Assembly: GCA_903821415.1 (NCBI GenBank)
Contig: CAIJLF010000022.1
Coordinates: forward strand, 1-5,833
DNA length: 5,833 bases
DNA from: an uncultured bacterium
GTDB taxonomy: Bacteria; Patescibacteriota; Minisyncoccia; Phycocordibacterales; UBA9973
Direction of reading: 5' to 3'
The notes under the pieces were generated by a model, which was not told where the DNA came from, made no database searches, and worked only from the letters and a program-made list of their open reading frames with translations. The position numbers and the translations under genes are program-made. Below are positions 1 through 5,604 of this stretch, in pieces (position 1 is the stretch's first letter; every line of letters begins with the position of its first letter).

Positions 1-555
1 TTCATCAAGTTTGATTTCTTTTTTATCTAAAGTTGTAATCTCTTCACCCACTTTTCCGTTTCGGACTATCAGACTTTCACTTTCAAGCTTGTCTAAGTCA
101 AAGCAGTGTATCGGCTGACCCAAGTCATACATCATAAAATTCGCTGTATCTACAACGTTATTTATAGGTTTCTGACCTATAGCTCTTAGCTTGTCTTTGA
201 GCCATTCTGGGCTCTCTTCTACTTTTATATTCCTAACTATGCGTCCCATATAGCGGAGGCACTTCTCGTCTTGTATTTGTATTTTTAAATTAGTATCCTT
301 ATCATCAAAATTCTTAAAACTTTTTTCTTTAATTTTCAAACCAAAAATCATAGAGACTTCCTTTGCTATTCCCCAATGTGAGAGACAGTCGTGAGCTCGA
401 TCTGGTAAAACCTTGATATCAAAAATAGTATCGTCTCCCACTTTCTCAAAATCTTCTACTTCGAAAGAATGAAAAATAATCCCTTGCGAAATGTCTTCGG
501 CTGAAGGTAACTTTTCTTCAAAATAATTTTGTAACCAACTGTTTGAAATTTTCAT
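1..555 (-). CDS. pheT: Phenylalanine--tRNA ligase beta subunit, N-terminal part (runs off the left edge), short form lacking the B2 OB domain
   Basis: These 185 codons begin at ATG 555 and continue past the window edge. PheT is the beta subunit of the (alpha-beta)2 cytoplasmic enzyme that charges tRNA-Phe; its B3/B4 region edits Tyr-tRNA-Phe. Residues 1-35 (MKISNSWLQNYF...) match the usual PheT N-terminus. Residues 44-72 (VLPDRAHDCLSHWGIAKEVS) match the TPNRADCLSVRGIAREV block, and residues 131-153 (NNVVDTANFMMYDLGQPIHCFD) match the [22 protein letters not shown] block that opens B3/4. In most bacterial PheT about 110 residues of EMAP-II-like tRNA-binding OB fold separate the first two blocks; here only about ten residues do. 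The reading frame is continuous, so this is a domain absence, not a frameshift. The start is fixed by the conserved N-terminus and an in-frame TGA upstream with no other ATG between. There is no Shine-Dalgarno next to the ATG, which abuts an inverted-repeat element. Confidence 0.95.
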   Translation of the reverse strand, partial: MKISNSWLQNYFEEKLPSAEDISQGIIFHSFEVEDFEKVGDDTIFDIKVLPDRAHDCLSHWGIAKEVSMIFGLKIKEKSFKNFDDKDTNLKIQIQDEKCLRYMGRIVRNIKVEESPEWLKDKLRAIGQKPINNVVDTANFMMYDLGQPIHCFDLDKLESESLIVRNGKVGEEITTLDKKEIKLDE

Positions 556-675
556 CCCGTTAGAAGCAAGTCTCGATCATTATTTTTTATAATCGAATGC
601 CTACTTTATTAATTAATACTATTTTTGATAATTATATTTTCCTGCAAGAACCATGACCGAGGCTTCTAACGGGAT
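554..675. repeat. 118-bp inverted-repeat (MITE-like) element between pheS and pheT, flanked by AT
   Basis: The sequence at 554-567 (ATCCCGTTAGAAGC) is the exact reverse complement of 662-675 (GCTTCTAACGGGAT). Inside these arms, 572-580 (CTCGATCAT) pairs with 653-661 (ATGACCGAG); all nine positions pair in RNA read from the minus strand, one of them as G-U. Only a 4-nt bulge (568-571) interrupts the 23-bp stem. The 72-nt loop (581-652) is about 21 percent G+C and has no coding capacity. The element proper is 556-673, with AT on both sides as a possible 2-bp target duplication, although AT is its own reverse complement and also extends the stem. It sits between the pheS stop and the pheT start, with its edge on the first two bases of the pheT ATG. 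Either a small non-autonomous insertion or a regulatory hairpin would fit; one copy cannot tell them apart. Confidence 0.85.
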
Positions 676-678
676 TTG

Positions 679-686
679 CTCCACCT
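679..686 (-). promoter_or_regulatory. Orphaned Shine-Dalgarno of pheT (AGGTGGAG)
   Basis: Read on the minus strand, AGGTGGAG overlaps the pheS TAG stop and is followed by CAA and AT. AGGTGG matches the AGGAGG consensus at five of six bases. It now lies about 120 nt before the pheT ATG, too far for ordinary initiation. If the inverted-repeat element (556-673) and one AT are removed, the string reads AGGTGGAGCAAATG, with five bases between AGGTGG and ATG, which is a normal spacing. The folded hairpin would also bring the two sites together. That this is the working ribosome site is inference. Confidence 0.55.
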
Positions 687-1395
687 ATATTTGGTTAAAT
701 CTTAAGTCTCCTTGATAGGCAGTACGGATGTCTGACATAAGATACTTGATAACCATCAGTCTCTCTAGTCCTGGACCAAATGCGAAGCCTTGATACTTGG
801 TAGAATCAATACCACACTTATCGAGAACGTTCGGATGCACCATACCTGCTCCTCCCATCTCCATCCAGCGTCCTTTATAATTCAAATCAAACTCGATAGA
901 TGGCTCAGTGAAAGGAAAGAAGCTCGGACGAAAACGAAGATTCACATCGTCGCCTAGCATCTTCTTGTAGAAATACGAAAGTGTACCTTTCAAATTTGCC
1001 ATTGAGATATCTTCACCTATGAACAATCCTTCTATCTGGTAGAATTGCATTTCGTGAGTAGAGTCAGTGGCTTCATTTCTGAAAACTTTACCAGGTGCAA
1101 TAATAGCAAATGGAGGCTTCTTGCCACTCTTCGCAAACTCTTCCATATAGCGTATCTGGACTGAAGATGTGTGAGTACGGAGAACTTTACTCTCATCATT
1201 TTTAATATAAAAAGTATCTTGCATATCGCGAGCAGGATGATCCTTTGGGAAATTCAACGCATCAAAACAATGATAGACATCCTCGAGCTCAGGACCAGTC
1301 GCCACATCAAAGCCAAGTTCTGTGAAAACTTTTACGGTGTCGTTTATTATGACTGAGAGTGGATGCTCCCTTCCTTTTTTATTGTCGTCTTTCAT
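685..1395 (-). CDS. pheS: Phenylalanine--tRNA ligase alpha subunit, short form without N-terminal coiled coil
   Basis: This 236-residue class II synthetase core forms Phe-AMP and transfers Phe to tRNA-Phe, in complex with PheT. Visible signatures are GPELEDVYHCFDALNFPKDHPARDMQDTFY (34-63), the HTSS(V)QIRYM substrate block (75-84), motif 2 with F105-R106-N107-E108 and H114, RPSFFPFTEPSIEFD (156-170), and motif 3 GFAFGPGLERL (203-213) with the invariant R212. A205 lies in GFAFG, the position of E. coli PheS Ala294, which shapes the Phe pocket. Typical bacterial PheS is about 330-350 residues and starts with an 80-100 residue coiled coil that reaches the tRNA; here the protein starts almost at the catalytic GREHPL motif. 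The upstream gene ends 6 nt before the ATG, so no hidden N-terminal exon fits. The only Shine-Dalgarno-like string, AAGGAAAAGAG, is weak and distant, so coupling to the upstream gene is likely. The stop is TAG. Confidence 0.97.
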   Translation of the reverse strand: MKDDNKKGREHPLSVIINDTVKVFTELGFDVATGPELEDVYHCFDALNFPKDHPARDMQDTFYIKNDESKVLRTHTSSVQIRYMEEFAKSGKKPPFAIIAPGKVFRNEATDSTHEMQFYQIEGLFIGEDISMANLKGTLSYFYKKMLGDDVNLRFRPSFFPFTEPSIEFDLNYKGRWMEMGGAGMVHPNVLDKCGIDSTKYQGFAFGPGLERLMVIKYLMSDIRTAYQGDLRFNQI

Positions 1396-1401
1396 TTTGG
1401 T

Positions 1402-1638
1402 TTAAACTTCTCTTTTCCTTATTAGGCAACTATTTTCTCCTTTATATACTAACGTAAATTTATTACCATGTTTATCTTCTAGGTGTGTCTTCCTTAGTTC
1501 ACTATGGAAAGCACTCTCGAAAATAGCCTTGAATTCTTCATGAGAAAGACTGAGCTCTAAATGCTCTAAATAAGCCTTTAAAATATCACTTCCTTCATCA
1601 TATTCAACTTCATAGCTATGAATAGTTTTTGTTGCCAT
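1402..1638 (-). CDS. Hypothetical 78-residue protein upstream of pheS
   Basis: I do not recognise this protein. It is acidic-to-neutral and soluble-looking, with no signal peptide, membrane segment or cysteine pair; its single Cys is near the C-terminus (NSCLIRKREV). It starts with a possible beta strand (TIHSYEVEYD), then a helical middle rich in Leu, Glu and His (about residues 16-52), then a strand-like pair (KFTLVYKGENSCLIRKR). This suggests a small alpha/beta fold. Support for a real gene is its own extended -10 promoter placed six bases before the ATG, its position 6 nt upstream of pheS on the same strand, and the absence of a longer competing frame. It probably heads the pheS transcript, so a link with translation or PheRS is possible but rests on position only. 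Confidence 0.75.
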   Translation of the reverse strand: MATKTIHSYEVEYDEGSDILKAYLEHLELSLSHEEFKAIFESAFHSELRKTHLEDKHGNKFTLVYKGENSCLIRKREV

Positions 1639-1644
1639 ATTGAA

Positions 1645-1653
1645 AATATATCA
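1645..1653 (-). promoter_or_regulatory. Extended -10 promoter of the 78-aa gene (leaderless)
   Basis: The minus strand reads TGA-TATATT-TTCAAT-ATG. The hexamer TATATT ends six bases before the ATG, so the expected +1 (seven positions downstream of the last hexamer base) is the A of the start codon at 1638. A possible -35, TTGGTA, lies 16 bases upstream (1667-1672) and matches TTGACA at four of six positions. No Shine-Dalgarno is present. The transcript would carry the 78-aa gene, pheS and probably pheT. Confidence 0.6.
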
Positions 1654-1716
1654 CAAAAATGACTTTTACCAAACATTTTAGTTCAGTTACAGTTACTCTT
1701 AAATAGCTTGTTAATT

Positions 1717-4704
1717 TTAAGAAAATAATCGCTTAGCGAGTTTACAATGTGGACACTCAGTGGAACCTGCCCCGTAAGGTTTAAAGTTACAAATCCTATC
1801 TATAAATGTTCCTGAAGATAAAGACTCATCATAAACCTTAATATCTTTCTTCAATAGATCTATCTGCTCGTCCGTAACTCTCGTCTGATACATAGCATTC
1901 TTGTCACCCGTCTCTGCTTCTAGGAATAGCAATCTCGAGTTGGTGACTTTGATATCATCATTGTTACCTTTCAAAAGGTATGAATACATAGAGAGCTGAC
2001 GCATCAAGTCCGACATCTGGCCTTCTTCATTTATCTTCTCTATCATTCCTTTTGTCTTTACTGAACCAGTCTTGAAATCTGTAACATATATATCACCACT
2101 AGGTAAATATTCGGTAAGATCTATCTTGCCATACATAAGAAGGTTGGGAAAATTCTTCCTGTCTACGAAAGATACAGAGCGCTCTGACTTGTAGTCCTTC
2201 TCCAGAAGAGAATAATAATTCTTAGTCCAATTTGAAACTGCTTCATAAGCATCTTTTGAGAGCTTCCTAATATTGTTTTCATCTGTTACTCCCTCTCTTT
2301 CAAATTCAAAATTAATCCTATTCTTAATTTCTGCTTCAGTCGGTAACTTACCAAAATTTAAAATATACTCTATCGTCGCATGGACAGCAGTACCTAAAGA
2401 CAAGTGGACCATCTTCACTTCTGGAAGTCTCAGAAAGTTTCTAAAGTACCATTTCCAAGAACATTCGAAAAAGTTATTTAACATCGATACTGAGACTTTG
2501 ATACTACTGTAGTTGTCTTTTACTAGGCTCTTTATATCCGTAATAATATCCCCCTCCTTCAAAATACTTTGACTAACGTAAACTGCGGGGCTGATAGCAA
2601 GAATTTCTTTCTCTGTTTCTTCGGCAGTTTTTTTAATAAAATGTAAATCTTCTATATCTTTTATTATTGTAGCTACTTCCATAACTGAGCCTTTATAATT
2701 CTCGACTGCATAAGAAAGTGTGCAGAATTCTTTGGCGCGGGTTATAGCGACGTAGAGCTCACGCTTGGCCATCTCGATATTCCTCTTACTCATATGATCC
2801 TTTAGCTTCTCAGGTAAAGTAAAGCCTCCTCTCCTCTCTGACATTAAAGTCTCCTCGTTCATATGGGCTATCCAGACACACTCATACTCTAGGCCCTTGG
2901 ACTTATGTAAAGTCATAACTCTCACCCCCGAGTCAGAGCCGAATTTGGCAAGCTCTATATGAGTATTATAGGATTCTAAACGATTTATATATGCTAAGAA
3001 AGAAGATAGACTTGCCTTTTTATTCTTCTCTTCGAAAAGAGTCGCGAGGTGAATGAAACTACGAACTATCTCTACTCTCGTTAGAAGTTCGTCGCTAGTC
3101 TTTGAAGTATTTATCAAAAGTTCATTACCTATATGACTGACTATACTGCTAGGCAACTCTCCTCGGGAAGTATCTATAAAACCCTCTAACTTCTTACCCC
3201 ATTTTGAAATAGGATTCTCTCCAACAAAAAGTCCATCAGAAGATCCAAATGAAATTAATTCTTCTATGGTTAACTTACATGGCTTTGTATTCTTCAAAAA
3301 ATTATGAGCAGTTAGAAATGGTATCTCGCTCGTCTTATCTAAAACTGATGCTGAGATAGAGACAACATCAGAAGGATCAACTATTATATTTAAAACATTT
3401 CTAAAGAAGTCTCCCTCTATCACTGAAAACAGTGATAGACTTTTACCAGACGAAACAGGAAGACCCATATCAGTGAGGATTGAAATAGCAGAGCGGACAT
3501 TGTAATTCTTGGGCACTAGTAAGGCACACTCACTAGGGTCCATACCTTCCTCTATCTTCTTCTTGAAATATAATCCTGCTCCGATAATCTCATCACGGGG
3601 ATATGAAAAGCCTGAAAGCATTATCTTGTGTGCTCCCTTTTTATTACTATTTAACTTCTCGTCTGTGATAGAACTCCTAAGTAAACTATCGGCAATATTT
3701 AGTATAGGTGCTGTCGAACGATAGTTCTCCACGAGGACTATCTTCTTGGCTGTGCCGAAAAAGTGCTGAAACTCTGTAAAATAATCAAGTGATGCACCAG
3801 AGAAAGCATATATGAGCTGACGGTCATCGCCTACTACGAAAATGTTGGGCTTGTCTTCCTTACCCCATACAGCCTTTAAAAAGCTATTCTGAATACCGCT
3901 CGAGTCCTGATGCTCATCTACAAGCACATATAAATAATTCTCTTTTATATCACTACTAACCTCTTCAAAGTCTTCGACTAGCTTTACGGCAAGCTCAAGT
4001 ACGTCATCATAGTCTATGAGTGATTTATCCTTTTTACTCTTTTCATATAAATTATAGAAAGTAACTACCTCCATCGTCCTGTCGAGCTGTTCTATCCTCT
4101 TCTCTGCTTCTTTTTTTAACTTGCCCTTGCTCTCACCACGAGTGGAAATACTGTCAGGGTCTTCTTTTATATTTTTGATATCTTCTTCGATATTTGAAAG
4201 AAAAACTTCGGCTGTGATACGCTCACGCTTAAGAATCGAAACTAATTGTTTTAGGTCGCTGAAATACATCGAAGGGTTACCCCTCGGAGATATATACTCC
4301 CAATCATTATTATTTAAAATCTCATCAACTAAAAATACAGCCTCGTTATCTGTCAGTAATTCTGGTAATTGAGGAAAGTCCAAAAGTTCATAATGCTTTT
4401 CTATCAAGTTATAAGCAAAGCTATGAAAGGTGGAAATCGTGACATTCCTAGCATCGGTGCCAATGTATTCTTCAAGTCTCTTCTTCATAGCAGAGACTCC
4501 TGAATTGGTGAAAGTAAGACAAAGGATACTATCTGCGGAGGTGTCCGTCTTCTTTAAAATATTGCCGATTCTTAAGGTTAAAATCTGGGTTTTACCCGTA
4601 CCAGGGCCAGCCACTACCATAACTGGACCGTCGATAGTCTCGACAGCATCAAGCTGGGCAGTGTTCAACTTATCATAAGCTATATCGAATTCTATATTAC
4701 TCAT
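1717..4704 (-). CDS. UvrD/PcrA-type superfamily 1 helicase fused to a RecB-like PD-(D/E)XK Fe-S nuclease
   Basis: This is a 995-residue ATP-dependent 3'-5' helicase with a C-terminal nuclease, likely for DNA end resection or repair in the cytoplasm. SF1A motifs appear in order: Q-motif region LNTAQLDAV (13-21), Walker A AGPGTGKT (32-39), Ia LTFTNSGVSAMKKRL (63-77), STFHSFAYNLI (91-101), Walker B LVDEHQD (261-267), III GDDRQLIYAFSGA (292-304), IV VENYRST (325-331), V VMTLHKSKGLEYE (596-608) and VI RELYVAITRAKE (648-659). The C-terminal part (about 735-995) shows GTAVHATIE (771-779, H775), GKID (859-862), DFKTG (876-880) and QLSMY (903-907), the RecB-family nuclease set. Cys748, Cys972, Cys984 and Cys987 (C...C-X11-C-X2-C) resemble the 4Fe-4S staple of AddB, Cas4 and AdnAB nucleases. 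Motif II has DEHQD where DEYQD or DEFQD is usual. It starts 16 nt after the murI stop but has its own promoter. AddA, AdnA-like and stand-alone UvrD-nuclease fusions are alternative labels; no partner subunit is seen here. Confidence 0.93.
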   Translation of the reverse strand: MSNIEFDIAYDKLNTAQLDAVETIDGPVMVVAGPGTGKTQILTLRIGNILKKTDTSADSILCLTFTNSGVSAMKKRLEEYIGTDARNVTISTFHSFAYNLIEKHYELLDFPQLPELLTDNEAVFLVDEILNNNDWEYISPRGNPSMYFSDLKQLVSILKRERITAEVFLSNIEEDIKNIKEDPDSISTRGESKGKLKKEAEKRIEQLDRTMEVVTFYNLYEKSKKDKSLIDYDDVLELAVKLVEDFEEVSSDIKENYLYVLVDEHQDSSGIQNSFLKAVWGKEDKPNIFVVGDDRQLIYAFSGASLDYFTEFQHFFGTAKKIVLVENYRSTAPILNIADSLLRSSITDEKLNSNKKGAHKIMLSGFSYPRDEIIGAGLYFKKKIEEGMDPSECALLVPKNYNVRSAISILTDMGLPVSSGKSLSLFSVIEGDFFRNVLNIIVDPSDVVSISASVLDKTSEIPFLTAHNFLKNTKPCKLTIEELISFGSSDGLFVGENPISKWGKKLEGFIDTSRGELPSSIVSHIGNELLINTSKTSDELLTRVEIVRSFIHLATLFEEKNKKASLSSFLAYINRLESYNTHIELAKFGSDSGVRVMTLHKSKGLEYECVWIAHMNEETLMSERRGGFTLPEKLKDHMSKRNIEMAKRELYVAITRAKEFCTLSYAVENYKGSVMEVATIIKDIEDLHFIKKTAEETEKEILAISPAVYVSQSILKEGDIITDIKSLVKDNYSSIKVSVSMLNNFFECSWKWYFRNFLRLPEVKMVHLSLGTAVHATIEYILNFGKLPTEAEIKNRINFEFEREGVTDENNIRKLSKDAYEAVSNWTKNYYSLLEKDYKSERSVSFVDRKNFPNLLMYGKIDLTEYLPSGDIYVTDFKTGSVKTKGMIEKINEEGQMSDLMRQLSMYSYLLKGNNDDIKVTNSRLLFLEAETGDKNAMYQTRVTDEQIDLLKKDIKVYDESLSSGTFIDRICNFKPYGAGSTECPHCKLAKRLFS

Positions 4705-4710
4705 ATATCT

Positions 4711-4719
4711 ATTATATCA
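4711..4719 (-). promoter_or_regulatory. Extended -10 promoter of the helicase-nuclease gene (leaderless)
   Basis: The minus strand reads TGA-TATAAT-AGATAT-ATG: a perfect -10 hexamer with the TGn extension, six bases before the helicase ATG, placing +1 at the A of ATG (4704). The site fits into the 16-nt gap after the murI stop. No good -35 is visible (CTCAGA at 17-base spacing), as often tolerated with an extended -10. No Shine-Dalgarno is present. Confidence 0.65.
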
Positions 4720-4720
4720 T

Positions 4721-5506
4721 TTATAAATTTATAATCTGAGGAGTCACGATACTTCCAAACCAATCACTTGAGAACTTGTCGAAAATGGGGCTCTCTCTGG
4801 TTATACATATCTCTACACCACTCTCATGCTGAAAGAAAGCCTCCCGTTCGGGGAATTCTAAAAAATATTCTGCTAAATATTTCGGAATTAAATCTTCTTG
4901 ATAAACCCAAGTCTTAATGTGTGGAAAAACTTTTTTAAAGTCATCACGAACTATACCATAATGAGTACAGAGAAGCGCACCACTCACGATATCGCTACCT
5001 ATCATATCTTTGAAATATTTAATATAAGAATATGTATCTCCTCCGTTTTCAATAAGATAAGCGAGCTGTGGTAGAGGTATCTTTATGTAATTCTCAACAT
5101 TTTCACTTAGAAATTTTTCATAAACTTTCGACTCGCAGGTCCGAGGAGTAGCGAAGACAACAACTGGCTTCTGCTTGTCTATCGACTCGACTGTCGGTCT
5201 AACTATACCGAAAAGAATTTTACCAAAATACTTTTCGTCTTTCCATTCACGTAGACGATCATAGATAGTGGAGCTGATCGTATTGCAAGCGAGAACTACC
5301 CCACTACACTTCCTCTCTCCATATAAGTAGTCTAGTGCACGAGTAGCAATAAGAAAAAGCTCATCGGGAGTCTTACCTCCAAATGGAACATTTGCCTGAT
5401 CACCAAGTAATATATAATTGTATTCCGGGAGCTTTTCCTTCAAATGCTTTAAAACCCAAAGACCTCCTAGTCCGGAGTCAAATATACCGATACTGCCTTT
5501 ATTCAT
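4721..5506 (-). CDS. murI: Glutamate racemase homologue (Asp/Glu racemase family)
   Basis: This 261-residue, cofactor-independent racemase would convert L- to D-glutamate for peptidoglycan precursors in the cytoplasm. Numbered from ATG 5506, it shows IGIFDSGLGGLWVLK (6-20, D10 and S11), LGDQANVPFGGK (34-45), the first catalytic cysteine in ACNTIS (C74), and the second in LCTHY (C180, with H182). Length is normal for MurI (about 255-285). A longer frame opens at 5545, but its first 13 codons contain the TATAAT box and have no family match, so 5506 is preferred. Several motif positions differ from the usual MurI: Q where GDTA is common, PFGGK for PYG, LCTHYG for GCTHYP, and PTVES in the middle. 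It is therefore a divergent member; aspartate or broad-specificity racemase is possible but less likely. It is separated from the transposase remnant by its own promoter. Confidence 0.88.
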   Translation of the reverse strand: MNKGSIGIFDSGLGGLWVLKHLKEKLPEYNYILLGDQANVPFGGKTPDELFLIATRALDYLYGERKCSGVVLACNTISSTIYDRLREWKDEKYFGKILFGIVRPTVESIDKQKPVVVFATPRTCESKVYEKFLSENVENYIKIPLPQLAYLIENGGDTYSYIKYFKDMIGSDIVSGALLCTHYGIVRDDFKKVFPHIKTWVYQEDLIPKYLAEYFLEFPEREAFFQHESGVEICITRESPIFDKFSSDWFGSIVTPQIINL

Positions 5507-5512
5507 ATAGAT

Positions 5513-5521
5513 ATTATAGCA
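5513..5521 (-). promoter_or_regulatory. Extended -10 promoter of murI (leaderless)
   Basis: The minus strand reads TGC-TATAAT-ATCTAT-ATG. The consensus hexamer with TGn extension ends six bases before the ATG, giving a predicted +1 at the A of the start codon (5506). A weak -35 candidate, TTATCT, sits 17 bases upstream (5536-5541). There is no Shine-Dalgarno. The box lies inside the alternative longer reading frame, which argues for the shorter MurI. Confidence 0.65.
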
Positions 5522-5553
5522 TCTTTTGTTTTTCAAGATAAACAATCATTAAT

Positions 5554-5591
5554 TAGGTCTTATATACACTAGGTCTTATGCGTTAGGTCTT
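5554..5591 (-). repeat. Three direct AAGACCTA repeats upstream of murI
   Basis: On the minus strand the octamer AAGACCTA occurs at 5584-5591, 5570-5577 and 5554-5561, with starts 14 and 16 bases apart. Each copy is followed by a less conserved spacer (ACGCAT, GTGTATAT, ATTAAT) that ends in AT. The copies lie just upstream of the murI promoter and the first is inside the hairpin at the transposase 3' end. They could be operator-type sites for a regulator of murI or subterminal repeats of the neighbouring mobile element. Confidence 0.7.
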
Positions 5592-5604
5592 GCCTAACGT
5601 ATAA
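5576..5604. repeat. 12-bp hairpin containing the transposase stop codon
   Basis: CGTTAGG (5581-5587) and CCTAACG (5593-5599) are perfect inverted repeats around the 5-base loop TCTTG. Five more pairs extend the stem outward (5576-5580 with 5600-5604), one of them G-T on the plus strand. The TAG stop of the transposase (5594-5596) is in one arm. No T-run follows on either strand, so it does not look like a standard intrinsic terminator. Short imperfect palindromes at the end of a RAYT gene are typical REP sequences, which is the favoured reading. Confidence 0.7.

Noticed and set aside
556..673. Self-splicing intron or small ncRNA gene
   Set aside because: At 118 bp it is far too short for a group I or II intron and shows no catalytic-core motifs; no separate promoter for a small RNA was found.
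556..687. T-box riboswitch or attenuator at the pheS-pheT junction
   Set aside because: AGGTGGAGC faintly recalls the T-box sequence, but it overlaps the pheS stop. There is no specifier stem, no T-loop antiterminator pairing and no terminator with a U-run; the Shine-Dalgarno reading is simpler.
1682..1697. Short tandem AGTTAC-type repeat between the helicase and the 78-aa gene
   Set aside because: Only two 6-base copies, no further structure, and expected by chance in AT-rich spacer.
1692..1723. TCTTAAA...TTTAAGA palindrome at the helicase 3' end as a transcription terminator
   Set aside because: The stem is 7 bp of almost only A-T pairs, the loop is 12 nt and no T-run follows.
1171..4678. 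Several plus-strand open frames of 61-83 codons inside pheS and the helicase gene
   Set aside because: They lie wholly antisense to strongly supported genes, have no recognisable motifs and no start signals, and are expected by chance in long minus-strand coding regions.
5507..5545. A 13-codon N-terminal extension of the racemase starting at 5545
   Set aside because: The extension contains the TATAAT promoter box, has no family similarity, and the start at 5506 gives the usual MurI N-terminus.
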